A stretch of DNA of 55,329 nt from JAVEWJ01 sp034004605 (GTDB taxonomy: Bacteria; Patescibacteriota; Gracilibacteria; UBA1369; LOWO2-01-FULL-3). A program made the position numbers and the translations under genes. A model generated the notes under the pieces. It saw only the letters and a program-made list of their open reading frames with translations, was not told the origin of the DNA and did not search any database. Numbering within the stretch: position 1 is the stretch's first letter; every line of letters starts with the position of its first letter. This document shows, in pieces, positions 33,593 to 42,539 of this stretch. Where the stretch lies: the NCBI GenBank assembly GCA_034004605.1, contig JAVEWJ010000004.1:1-55329 (forward strand), written 5' to 3'.

Positions 33593-35410
33593 TTATTCGA
33601 AATACTTCTTCACCTCTTCAATAAGCGATTTCTCGAACTCTTCGTATTTCATAACTTCTTGCTTTTTGGTGGCATAGCTTCTTACAGCCACGGTGCCTTC
33701 GTTTACTTCTTTTTCACCCACAACAAGCATATAAGGAATCTTCATCATTTCGGCGTTTCTAATTTTTTTACCGAGTGTCTCATCGCTCATATCCACCTCT
33801 ACCCTAAAATCTTTTTCGGCAAGTTTTGATTCGATTTCTTTCGCATATTCCTCGAATTTTTCACTCACCGGAAGTATTTTCACTTGTAGGGGAGCGAGCC
33901 AAGCCGGAAAAGCACCGGCATAGTGTTCGATAAGAAGTCCGATAAATCTCTCAAACGATCCAAAAAGCGCTCTGTGTAGCATATAAGGTCGCTCTTCCTT
34001 TCCATCTTGATTGATAAAAGTCATGTTGAATCTTTCAGGAAGATTAAAATCAAATTGAAGAGTTGAACATTGCCATTCTCTGCCAAGAACATCTTTTAAT
34101 TTAAAGTCGAGTTTCGGTCCGTAAAAAGCCGCCTCTCCAAGTTCTTCTTTGAAATTAAGTTTACTTTCCGTTGCAACCTTTCGAAGTACTTCCTCCGTAA
34201 AATTCCAACCTTCATCACCACCGGAATATTTTGTCTTGTTTTCCGGATCTCGAAGGGACAAATACACATTCACCTTCGATTCATCAAACCCGAAAGACTT
34301 AAACATAAACAAAATAAAATCAATCACTCTTTTAAGCTCCACTTCCACTTGGTCTTTTCGAAGTATGATATGCGCATCATCTTGAGTAAATCCTCGAACA
34401 CGAGTAAGTCCGTTGAGTTGTCCCGTTTTTTCAAAGCGATAAACAGTACCGGTTTCGGCCCATCTGAATGGAAGTTCTCGGTAAGAGTGCATTTTATTGT
34501 TGTAAATCTGCACATGGAAAGGGCAATTCATCGGCTTAATCAAATACTGCTCGGATACTTCAGCCTTTTTCCCTGCCTGAAGCTCTGAAAGGCTTTGTCC
34601 CGCCTCCATCGGAGGATACATGCTTTCGTTATAAAATCCCCAGTGACCGGAAGTTTCCCAAAGCGTGCGGTTTCCGATATGTGGCGACCTTACAAGTTTA
34701 TAACCGTTTTTCAAATGCTCTTTATACCAAAAATCCTCAATCATTCTCCATAAAATAGCTCCATTCGGATGCCAAAGTACAAGTCCAGCTCCAACTTTCT
34801 CATCCACATGAAAAAGATCAAGCTCCGCTCCAAGCTTTCTGTGATCCCTTTTCTTCGCTTCCTCAAGCATTGTCTCATAATCGGAAAGTTCCTTTTCGCT
34901 CTCAAAACAAAGCCCATAAATTCTTTGAAGCTGTGGACGCTTTTCATCACCTCTCCAATAAGCGGAAGACGTATGCGTAAGTTTGAAAGCCTTTATTTGA
35001 CTTGTGTTTTCCACATGAGGGCCTTCACACATATCCACGAATTTAGCATTTCCATCTTTATCCAAATTTTCATAAAACGAAATCGTCTCTCCCGCCTCTG
35101 CAAATTCTTTGGCAAGCTCTAGTTTGTATTTTTGTCCTGTTTTCTCCAAAAACGAAAAACTCTCATCCGCCGGCATTTCATATTTTCTGAAAGTCTGGCC
35201 CTCTTTCACGATTTCACGCATTTTTTTCTCCAAAATTTCAAGATCTTCGGGGATAAGTGTCCTCGGAAGATCGAAATCATAATAAAAACCATTGTCGATA
35301 TCCGGTCCGATTCCAAGTTTTGCATCCGGAAACATATCGAGAACCGCTTGTGCAAGCACATGTGAACAGGAGTGTCTCATCTCCTCAAGAGTTACTTTTC
35401 CATTAGCCAT
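33593..35410 (-). CDS. thrS: threonyl-tRNA synthetase lacking the TGS domain
   Basis: Charges tRNA-Thr. 605 residues: the protein begins directly with the editing domain (MRHSCSHVLAQAVLDMFP, HxxxH at residues 13-17, and MCEGPHVENT), so the usual about 60-residue N-terminal TGS domain is absent. The class II core is complete: GAILWRMIEDFWYKEH, MYPPMEAG, LIKPMNCPFHVQIY (zinc Cys), SYRELPFRWAETGTVYRFEK, RVRGFTQDDAHI and ALFGSFERFIGLLIEHYAG, followed by the anticodon domain. No T-box leader is seen upstream; a TATAAA -10 lies near 35440. The gene converges on the VirB6-like operon. Confidence 0.97.
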   Translation of the reverse strand: MANGKVTLEEMRHSCSHVLAQAVLDMFPDAKLGIGPDIDNGFYYDFDLPRTLIPEDLEILEKKMREIVKEGQTFRKYEMPADESFSFLEKTGQKYKLELAKEFAEAGETISFYENLDKDGNAKFVDMCEGPHVENTSQIKAFKLTHTSSAYWRGDEKRPQLQRIYGLCFESEKELSDYETMLEEAKKRDHRKLGAELDLFHVDEKVGAGLVLWHPNGAILWRMIEDFWYKEHLKNGYKLVRSPHIGNRTLWETSGHWGFYNESMYPPMEAGQSLSELQAGKKAEVSEQYLIKPMNCPFHVQIYNNKMHSYRELPFRWAETGTVYRFEKTGQLNGLTRVRGFTQDDAHIILRKDQVEVELKRVIDFILFMFKSFGFDESKVNVYLSLRDPENKTKYSGGDEGWNFTEEVLRKVATESKLNFKEELGEAAFYGPKLDFKLKDVLGREWQCSTLQFDFNLPERFNMTFINQDGKEERPYMLHRALFGSFERFIGLLIEHYAGAFPAWLAPLQVKILPVSEKFEEYAKEIESKLAEKDFRVEVDMSDETLGKKIRNAEMMKIPYMLVVGEKEVNEGTVAVRSYATKKQEVMKYEEFEKSLIEEVKKYFE

Positions 35411-35529
35411 ATTTTTAGTGGTTAATCTTAATATGGGCGAATTTTATACTGCTTGCGCTTCTTTTACAAGACCGCTCTCTTTACTTTGCATGGCTTAGGC
35501 GTTAGCATAAGGGCGAAATAACTCCAAAT

Positions 35530-36636
35530 ATGCAAGTAAACTCACTGATTCTCGAAAATTTCAGGTCTTATGAAAAGAAAGAAATCGATTTTGCAAAAAT
35601 GGAGAAAATGGTCGTTTTTAAGGGTAAAAACGGCATAGGAAAGACAAATATTTTGGAAGCTGTATACGCATTATCCATAGGTAAATCTTTCAGAACAAAC
35701 GATGTCTTCGACATGATAAAATGGGAATCCGATTTTTCGCGTATAAAAGGGGAAATCTTCGACGATGAAAACACTTCTCTGGAAGTGTTTTACTCTTCTT
35801 TTCCGAAAAAGATGAAAAACTTCAAGAAAAATTCGGTTTCGATTTCGCATAAGAATTTTTTTGCAAATCTTTTGACGGTGCTTTTTCATCCGGAAGATTT
35901 AAATATGCTTTATTTAAGCCCTTCATACAGACGAAAATACTTGGATTTAATTCTTTCTCAAACGGATAAGCACTACTTAAGCGCGCTCATGAATTTCAAC
36001 AAGGCCCTTAAACAAAGGAACAATCTGCTTAAGGATTTACAAAAAAAAGTGTTTGAAAAAGGTCTTTCAAACCTAAACCTTTCAAGTTTGGAAATTTGGG
36101 ACGAAAAATTTATTGAATTCGCGTCGGAAATACTGGAAAAACGCCAAAAATTCACGCTTTTTCTTGAAAATCTTCTTGCGGAAAATTATACCCAAATATC
36201 GGGAGGAAACGAACAAATCCAAATTAAATATTTTTGCAAAAACCAAAATATTACTCCGCAAAATGTAGCGGAAATACTCCGTTTGGAACTACTTTCAAGA
36301 AGACAAAAGGACATCTACTCCGGAAAGACTACTTTTGGTCCTCATCTTGATGATCTTCTTTTTTATATCGACCAACGGGTGATATTGAAAAGCGCTTCCA
36401 GAGGGGAGGTTAGAAGCCTTCTTTTGGCGCTAAAATTATCCGAAATTTCATATATTTCTCATAAACGAAAAAATCTCCCGGTTCTTCTTCTCGACGATGT
36501 GCTTTCCGAGCTGGATTTCGACCGCCAAAAGCACTTTCTTACTTCAATAAAAGATTGCCAGGTGTTTATCACCGGCACCGACCTGGAAAACCCCGACCTG
36601 AAAAATATGGATTTAAGCGTTTTGGATGTTGAATAG
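35530..36636 (+). CDS. recF: DNA repair protein RecF
   Basis: SMC-like ATPase that helps load RecA at single-strand gaps. 368 residues: Walker A FKGKNGIGKTNILEAVYAL (about 33-45), then HPEDLNMLYLSPSYRRKYLD, signature SASRGEVRSLLLALKLSE (family usually has SxGQ; here SRGE) and Walker B LPVLLLDDVLSELD. Normal length. The usual neighbours dnaA, dnaN and gyrB are absent, so this is an isolated recF divergent from thrS, with 119 bp between them. Confidence 0.96.
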   Translation: MQVNSLILENFRSYEKKEIDFAKMEKMVVFKGKNGIGKTNILEAVYALSIGKSFRTNDVFDMIKWESDFSRIKGEIFDDENTSLEVFYSSFPKKMKNFKKNSVSISHKNFFANLLTVLFHPEDLNMLYLSPSYRRKYLDLILSQTDKHYLSALMNFNKALKQRNNLLKDLQKKVFEKGLSNLNLSSLEIWDEKFIEFASEILEKRQKFTLFLENLLAENYTQISGGNEQIQIKYFCKNQNITPQNVAEILRLELLSRRQKDIYSGKTTFGPHLDDLLFYIDQRVILKSASRGEVRSLLLALKLSEISYISHKRKNLPVLLLDDVLSELDFDRQKHFLTSIKDCQVFITGTDLENPDLKNMDLSVLDVE

Positions 36637-36652
36637 TGCTTTTTTGTAATTT

Positions 36653-36672
36653 TTTACAATGATTATTGTAAA
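36653..36672. repeat. perfect 8-bp inverted repeat after recF
   Basis: TTTACAAT (36653-36660), spacer GATT, ATTGTAAA (36665-36672). It lies 16 bp past the recF stop and 108 bp before the PrsW promoter. Without a GC stem or T-run it is more like an operator than a terminator. A related half-site (CATTGTAAACGATTATTG) occurs upstream of mutS near 11986. Confidence 0.45.
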
Positions 36673-36779
36673 TTCACACAATAGTTAGATCGAAAGCCAA
36701 AAAGATGCAATTTTTTTTCAGAAGATGGCCTTCAAATCTAATAAAATAGCGGATTTCAGGTAAAATGCCCCTTTCTGGC

Positions 36780-36808
36780 TTGTTTTTATGTTTAATTTGT
36801 GTTAAAAT
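36780..36808 (+). promoter_or_regulatory. PrsW operon promoter
   Basis: -35 TTGTTT (36780-36785), 17-bp spacer, extended -10 TGT-TAAAAT (-10 at 36803-36808), 24 nt before the ATG. The leader ends in AATAAAAACAAAAAATG, identical to the MscS gene leader. Confidence 0.65.
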
Positions 36809-36832
36809 AACATAATTAAATAAAAACAAAAA

Positions 36833-37744
36833 ATGTCGGATCTTCTGCAAATCTTAGTCTCCATAATTCTGGCTTTGGTACCGGCGATTTTGTGGGGAGC
36901 CTTTTTTTACAAAAAGAACCCTGAAGACAAAAAATTACTCCTTTTGACATTTTTTATCGGAGCTCTATCGGTTTTTCCGATTCTTATCTATAAATTTTTC
37001 TGGAACTTTTTCCCCTGGATTAACGCTTTTCGCCTTGCTGAAAGATACCAGGATAATTTAATACCAATCACTTCATCGCTTACTCTTCCCATTTCCGTCC
37101 TTATTACATTTATGATCGTCGGCTTGATCGAGGAAACAATGAAATTTTTCTCGGTAAAAATGGTGGATGATGACTATTTTCAAAGCATAGACGATGCGAT
37201 TGAATTTTTTATAGTTGCGGCACTCGGCTTTTCATTCACGGAAAATATCCTTTATTTTTACAACATATGGCTTCAGGAAGGCGCGCACAATTTGATTTTG
37301 CCTTTTTTGTTCAGATCTTCATTTTCCACTTTCGCACACATTCTTTTTTCCGGAATTTTCGGCTACTATTACGGCATTGCTCAATTTGCGAAACCAATTC
37401 TTCAGGAAGAGCTTTTGGCGAAAAGAAGCAAGCTTACCGTTTGGTTGCATAAGCTCACCTCCATCCGAAAAGAGCGACTTTTCCACGAACAAAAGATGTT
37501 TGAAGGCTTTTTCTTGGCGGTGTTTTTGCACGCATCATTCAATATTTTTCTCGAACTTAATCTTATTTTTATGATGGTTCCGTTTTTAATAGGCGGATAT
37601 CACACACTAAATCATCTTTTTTCAAAGAAAAACGCGCATAAAGACTATCAAAAACTGATGGTAGGCAAGCGTACGAATCCGGGAAGAAGCGGAATATTTT
37701 TCAAACTTACACCTTTATCAATTAAAGAAAAAATAAATGAATAG
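36833..37744 (+). CDS. PrsW-family intramembrane protease
   Basis: Glutamic-type membrane protease family; in Bacillus PrsW starts the cleavage of an anti-sigma factor. 303 residues with about eight helices. Family motifs: VGLIEETMKFFSVK (EExxK), AALGFSFTENILYF, FAHILFSGIFGYYYG and FLHASFN, all with their conserved Glu and His residues, so likely active. A basic loop (KRSKLTVWLHKLTSIRKERLFHE) divides the helices. No sigma or anti-sigma gene is nearby. It overlaps the following coiled-coil gene by 8 bp. Confidence 0.9.
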   Translation: MSDLLQILVSIILALVPAILWGAFFYKKNPEDKKLLLLTFFIGALSVFPILIYKFFWNFFPWINAFRLAERYQDNLIPITSSLTLPISVLITFMIVGLIEETMKFFSVKMVDDDYFQSIDDAIEFFIVAALGFSFTENILYFYNIWLQEGAHNLILPFLFRSSFSTFAHILFSGIFGYYYGIAQFAKPILQEELLAKRSKLTVWLHKLTSIRKERLFHEQKMFEGFFLAVFLHASFNIFLELNLIFMMVPFLIGGYHTLNHLFSKKNAHKDYQKLMVGKRTNPGRSGIFFKLTPLSIKEKINE

Positions 37745-38057
37745 CTTAAGCCAAATAAAACTCATAAAACTTCGTGATTATCTCAAAACCTACAGACATT
37801 TTGACACCCTGACTGAACAGGAAAAAGAGGATTATTTAAAAAAGATTCTCGAAATGGATGAGGCAAAGCAGGAAGAAGTCTACACCTGGCTACTTTATGA
37901 AGAGGAAATGGAAAAAGCGAGGATGCTCACAAAGCTAAAAGAGCAAGTGGATTTGCTCGGGTCCAAAGTGAAACTTCTCGTAAACAAGAAAAACGAAGGC
38001 GAGCAAGCCCTTAAAGACAAACTTGAAGAAATCGAATTACAAAAAAATTTAACTTAA
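37737..38057 (+). CDS. small coiled-coil protein
   Basis: 106 residues, mostly charged helix: YLKTYRHFDTLTEQEKEDYL, then WLLYEEEMEKARMLTKLKEQ and a C-terminal coiled coil rich in Lys, Glu and Leu. No signal peptide or family recognised. It begins within the last codons of the PrsW gene and is followed after 6 nt by the next gene, so the three are cotranscribed. It may link PrsW to the larger downstream protein. Confidence 0.75.
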   Translation: MNSLSQIKLIKLRDYLKTYRHFDTLTEQEKEDYLKKILEMDEAKQEEVYTWLLYEEEMEKARMLTKLKEQVDLLGSKVKLLVNKKNEGEQALKDKLEEIELQKNLT

Positions 38058-38063
38058 AATTAT

Positions 38064-39125
38064 ATGGAAACCCCAAAAAATTATACGGAACAAATCCTTG
38101 AAAGCGATTCATCACCTAAAGAAAACGAAGAAAAAAAGGAAAGTCCCAAAAGTAAATTAAGTGAGGCCACAAAAGAACGAGTAAAAATCGAGCGCGAAAT
38201 CGATAGAGCTTTGAAATCCTATGAAAAGGCATTAAGTGGAAACTTTAATTTAAAAACTCCTGAAAATAATGAAGATGTAAAAGCTTTGAATTTATTTAAA
38301 CAAGTTCAAATATTAAGAGCCAAGCTGGTGGGGGCAAAGATGGAAAAACTTGAGCAACTGGTTTTGGATTTCAATGCTCTAAACGGTAGAGTTGCCGAGT
38401 TTTTATCTGAAGAAAATAATCCGATTGAAAAGAAGAGGATCGATGTTGCGTTTAACAGAACCAATTTACAACCGGAGCCTCAAGATGATTTGGGACTCAC
38501 AGAGGGTACAAAAGCACGTGATCCCGAAAAATTAAGCGATCTTGATTATCTCACTCTGGAAGATGAAAGTGCTAAGAATCCGAATGTCGTAGATGAACTG
38601 ACAGATACAAAAGTTGATAGAAGCCTTGAATTCAAGCAGGCAGAGGAGGTTCAAAAATTGCAAGACCTTGAAACCCAAAAACAAAACCAGGTTACAGAAA
38701 AATTAGCGATAATAAATAGCGACAACGAGCCCGAAAATGCACCTCGTCTACTTCGCCAGCTTTGGGAGCTTTCTCATAATAAAATGGGAAAGATTGCCTC
38801 AATTGAGCCACACACAGACAACGCTAGTTTGGTGTTCGAATATAAAAACGGCACTAAAAAAATAGTTCCGCCAAGTGCGATCGATAAGTTTGCCGGAAGA
38901 AGTTTTGATAGGTTTGAGAAAAAATACTTAAGTAAAGTGGAAGACTTTGAAGAAAAAGTAACGGAACTTGATTTCGAAGAAGATTTAGGCGGTAGAGCTG
39001 ATACATCGGAGATCACGCCTGAGGAAAGCAAACTCGAAACAGAGCCGAAAAAGGACGATTATAGCAAGTTGGACGAAAAGTCCGGAACAGATGTCCTTAA
39101 AGGGAAAGGGGTTTTTAAAGTCTAA
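38064..39125 (+). CDS. charged helical protein of unknown function
   Basis: 353 residues, acidic, without signal or membrane helices. The N-terminal half is helical (SEATKERVKIEREIDRALKS, NLFKQVQILRAKLVGAKMEK). The second half has a short beta segment (KMGKIASIEPHTDNASLVFEYKNGTKKIVPP) recalling the small beta modules of the 951-residue protein at 30.7 kb, then an acidic, apparently disordered end. No family recognised. Last gene of the PrsW operon. Confidence 0.75.
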   Translation: METPKNYTEQILESDSSPKENEEKKESPKSKLSEATKERVKIEREIDRALKSYEKALSGNFNLKTPENNEDVKALNLFKQVQILRAKLVGAKMEKLEQLVLDFNALNGRVAEFLSEENNPIEKKRIDVAFNRTNLQPEPQDDLGLTEGTKARDPEKLSDLDYLTLEDESAKNPNVVDELTDTKVDRSLEFKQAEEVQKLQDLETQKQNQVTEKLAIINSDNEPENAPRLLRQLWELSHNKMGKIASIEPHTDNASLVFEYKNGTKKIVPPSAIDKFAGRSFDRFEKKYLSKVEDFEEKVTELDFEEDLGGRADTSEITPEESKLETEPKKDDYSKLDEKSGTDVLKGKGVFKV

Positions 39126-39231
39126 TATTCTTTATTCGACACTGAGTCCAAAGATAAAATTTTCATTTTCTCTTTTCTTTTGCCTTTCATTTCGATAAAA
39201 TCTTTATTCAGTCAATAACCCGATTTTTATA

Positions 39232-42147
39232 ATGGCAAACGATAAAATAATTGTAAAGGGAGCCAAAATTCACAACTTGAAAAATATAGATGTGGAAATT
39301 CCCAAAAATAAATTCACAGTCATTACAGGACTTTCCGGCTCCGGTAAGTCTTCTTTGGCATTCGATACAATCTACGCTGAAGGTCAACGAAGGTATGTGG
39401 AGAGCCTTTCCACTTATGCGAGAAATTTTCTCCAACTTATGGACAAGCCTGAAGTGGACTCGATAGATGGCCTTTCTCCCGCAATTTCGATTGATCAGAA
39501 ATCAGCCCCGAGAAATCCGCGTTCCACTGTCGGCACGGTTACTGAAATTTACGACTATTTGCGTCTTTTGTTTGCAAAAATAGGTACTCCTCACTGTCCG
39601 GTTTGCGATAGGGCGATTGAAAGGCAAAGTTCCGAGCTTATTATTTCGGAAATCGCTAATATGCCCGAGGGTAAGAAAATCATTTTGATGGCACCGGTGG
39701 TCCGTGATCGTAAAGGTCAGCATCAAAAAGTTTTTGAAAAAATTCAAAAAGACGGTTTTGTAAGAGTGCGTGTTGATGGGGAAGTGATGCCGATTACTGA
39801 TGTTCCAAGTCTTGATGAAAACAAAAAACACACAATAGATATAGTTGTAGATCGTCTTGTCGTAAAAGATTTACAGAAGATGTCACAAAAGCTTTCATCC
39901 GGCCAGGAAATAGACCTTCCTAATCCAAACAGATCCCGTCTTGCAGACTCAGTGGAAATTTGTTTGAAATTCGGAAATGGTATGATGAGCGTACTTGATT
40001 TCGATGAAAATAAAGAAAAAATTTATAGCGAACATTTCGCTTGTCCTGAGCACGATATTAATATGCCCGAACTAGAGCCCAGAAGTTTTTCTTTCAACAA
40101 TCCTCACGGGGCTTGCTCCACATGTCACGGCCTTGGCACAAAACTTGAAATCGATCCGAATTTGATCATGCCAAACAAAAACCTTACACTGGCGGAGGGA
40201 GCGATTATTCCTTGGTCTTCGACCACTTCTCATCTAGGTTGGTATACACGAATATTAAGCGTCGTCGCGAAAAAACACGGCTTTTCAATGAATGTGCCAA
40301 TAAAAAAACTCTCAAAAGAAGCGATGGAAATCGTATTATATGGAGATAAAGAAAACAAATACACCATAGATATTGGAAAAGTGAGTTTTGAGGACGAAGA
40401 CAACGATTTAGGCTCTTTCAGCCGTGAATACGAGACTTCTTTCGAAGGAGTGATACCGAATTTGGAAAGACGATATCTTGAAACCGATTCCGACTATGTT
40501 CGCAAAAAAATCGAAGGGTACATGCGAATTCTAATTTGTCCCGCATGTGATGGGAAAAGGCTTAAGCCTGAAATTCTTGCAGTTAAAGTAAACGAAAATT
40601 CCATTATGGACATAAGCGAATTATCCGTAAAGAAAGCCATCGATTTTTTTCAAAACATAAAGTTGGATAAAACGAAAGCCGAAATCGCGAAACAAATAGT
40701 GAAAGAGATTTTGAATCGTTTGAATTTCTTGGAAAATGTAGGGCTTTCTTATCTCACACTAAACCGTGCCGCAAATACTCTTTCAGGTGGAGAAGCTCAA
40801 AGAATTCGTCTAGCCACGCAAATCGGATCAAAACTATCGGGCGTAATTTATGTTCTTGATGAGCCTTCTATTGGACTTCATCAAAATGACAATGACAAAC
40901 TAATAAAAACTCTTGTCGATTTAAGAGACCTTGGAAATACCGTAATTGTTGTGGAGCACGACATTGATACTATGCTCGCTTCAGATTATTTGATAGACAT
41001 CGGTCCCGGAGCAGGAAAGCACGGAGGTTCTGTTGTTTCTAAAGGTACACCCGCTGAAGTGATTAAGGATAGAAATTCTATAACAGGGCTTTATTTAAGC
41101 GGTGAAAAAGAAATAAAAATTCCTAAAAAGAGGAGAAAAGGCAACGGCGCAAAGTTAAAAATTATTGGAGCTACAGAGCACAATCTGAAAAATGTCGATG
41201 TGGAAATTCCTCTTGGCACTTTTGTGTCGGTTACGGGAGTATCAGGAAGCGGAAAATCCACGTTAATAAATTCTATTCTTGTGAAATCCGTATCAAGGGC
41301 AATATACGGTTCGAAAGGCCTGCCCGGAGCACACAAGGAAATACACGGAATAGATAACTTGGATAAAATAATAAATATCGATCAATCGGCAATAGGCAGG
41401 ACTCCCAGAAGCAATCCCGCCACATATACCGGAGTGTTTACCGATATAAGAGATCTTTTTGCAAAGACACCAGAAGCTCGCCTCCGCGGATATAAATCGG
41501 GAAGGTTCAGCTTCAATGTAAAAGGTGGAAGGTGCGAAATTTGTAAGGGAGATGGAATTAAAAAGATAGAGATGCATTTTCTTCCTGATGTATATGTGCC
41601 TTGTGAGACATGTAATGGTCGAAGGTACAACTTAGAAGCTCTTGAAATAAAATATCGAGGCAAGAATATTCATGAAGTTTTGCAAATGACGGTGGAAGAT
41701 GCTTTGGATTTCTTCAAATCCATCCCTGCGGTAAGTACGAAATTACAAACATTGTTTGAGGTGGGATTGGGATATATCAGGCTCGGTCAACCGGCAAATA
41801 CTCTTTCTGGAGGTGAGGCTCAAAGAATTAAGCTTGCAACGGAACTTTCAAAAAGAGCCACCGGAAAAACTTTGTATGTACTCGATGAACCCACAACCGG
41901 ACTTCATTTCGAAGATGTGAATAAACTTTTGGAAGTGCTTCAAAAATTAGTTGAAAAAGGAAACACTGTACTAGTGATTGAGCACAATCTTGATGTGATA
42001 AAGTCGGTAGACTATGTAATAGATTTGGGTCCTGATGGGGGAGATGAAGGCGGCTTTTTGGTAGGAGCTGGTACCCCGGAACAATTAATCAAGAACGAGA
42101 AATCCTATACCGGCAAATGGTTGAAGAAATTACTCGAAGTTAAATAG
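39232..42147 (+). CDS. uvrA: excinuclease ABC subunit A
   Basis: Damage-sensing ATPase of nucleotide excision repair; acts with UvrB and UvrC, which are not in the window. 971 residues, normal. First ATPase: GLSGSGKSSLAFDTIYAEGQRRYVESLS (Walker A about 33-41) and the insert with QKSAPRNPRSTVGT. Zinc modules: CSTCHGLG with CPACDGKR, and CEICKGDG with CETCNGRRY. Second ATPase: GVSGSGKSTLINSI (about 668), NTLSGGEAQRIKLATEL, LYVLDEPTTGLHFEDV. A single-gene unit; no LexA-like box with the GGTGA word was seen upstream. Confidence 0.98.
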   Translation: MANDKIIVKGAKIHNLKNIDVEIPKNKFTVITGLSGSGKSSLAFDTIYAEGQRRYVESLSTYARNFLQLMDKPEVDSIDGLSPAISIDQKSAPRNPRSTVGTVTEIYDYLRLLFAKIGTPHCPVCDRAIERQSSELIISEIANMPEGKKIILMAPVVRDRKGQHQKVFEKIQKDGFVRVRVDGEVMPITDVPSLDENKKHTIDIVVDRLVVKDLQKMSQKLSSGQEIDLPNPNRSRLADSVEICLKFGNGMMSVLDFDENKEKIYSEHFACPEHDINMPELEPRSFSFNNPHGACSTCHGLGTKLEIDPNLIMPNKNLTLAEGAIIPWSSTTSHLGWYTRILSVVAKKHGFSMNVPIKKLSKEAMEIVLYGDKENKYTIDIGKVSFEDEDNDLGSFSREYETSFEGVIPNLERRYLETDSDYVRKKIEGYMRILICPACDGKRLKPEILAVKVNENSIMDISELSVKKAIDFFQNIKLDKTKAEIAKQIVKEILNRLNFLENVGLSYLTLNRAANTLSGGEAQRIRLATQIGSKLSGVIYVLDEPSIGLHQNDNDKLIKTLVDLRDLGNTVIVVEHDIDTMLASDYLIDIGPGAGKHGGSVVSKGTPAEVIKDRNSITGLYLSGEKEIKIPKKRRKGNGAKLKIIGATEHNLKNVDVEIPLGTFVSVTGVSGSGKSTLINSILVKSVSRAIYGSKGLPGAHKEIHGIDNLDKIINIDQSAIGRTPRSNPATYTGVFTDIRDLFAKTPEARLRGYKSGRFSFNVKGGRCEICKGDGIKKIEMHFLPDVYVPCETCNGRRYNLEALEIKYRGKNIHEVLQMTVEDALDFFKSIPAVSTKLQTLFEVGLGYIRLGQPANTLSGGEAQRIKLATELSKRATGKTLYVLDEPTTGLHFEDVNKLLEVLQKLVEKGNTVLVIEHNLDVIKSVDYVIDLGPDGGDEGGFLVGAGTPEQLIKNEKSYTGKWLKKLLEVK

Positions 42148-42482
42148 AGTTTGTTAAAGTTTAATTAAATATAATTAAATTGTGTAGGATTTAATGGTTT
42201 TAGCTTGTGATTTAGAAATAAAACGATTGTAAATACTCGTTTTATTTTGTGTTAATATTTAATATAGTTTAATTAAGTTTAATAAAACATAATTAAATTT
42301 AATAAACATTGTCTAAGATTGGTAAAATATAAAACAATTAAAGATAGGTAAATAAAATTGTATAATATTTAATAAAATATAGTAAAATTGCATAAAATTT
42401 ATAAAAACTATTGAAATTGATTTTCGATTATGATAAATATAATTCAGTTTAAGAAATTAAGGTTTGTTTTGATTAAATTGTC
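42148..42482. repeat. very AT-rich tract with repeated TTTAATAAA/ATAATTAAATT words
   Basis: No gene. TTTAATAAA occurs at 42278, 42298 and 42368, and again at 42523 in the leader of the HTH gene. GTTTAATTAA occurs at 42159 and 42267, and ATAATTAAATT at 42171 and 42289, so a two-word pair is repeated. The tract is almost free of G and C. It could bind the adjacent HTH protein, form curved or easily melted DNA, or be decayed sequence. Confidence 0.5.
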
Positions 42483-42510
42483 TTGATTGATGTAAAATTG
42501 TGTATATAAT
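42483..42510 (+). promoter_or_regulatory. promoter of the HTH/zinc-ribbon operon
   Basis: -35 TTGATT (42483-42488), 16-bp spacer, -10 TATAAT (42505-42510), 29 nt before the ATG. A TTTAATAAA word (42523-42531) lies in the transcribed leader. Confidence 0.6.
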
Positions 42511-42539
42511 CCTAGACTTAAATTTAATAAAGCAAACCG

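Noticed and set aside
35411..35529. T-box riboswitch upstream of thrS
   Set aside because: No T-box sequence (TGGNACCGCG-like) and the leader is too short.
35530..36832. Replication origin next to recF
   Set aside because: dnaA, dnaN and gyrB are absent and no cluster of DnaA boxes (TTATCCACA) was seen.
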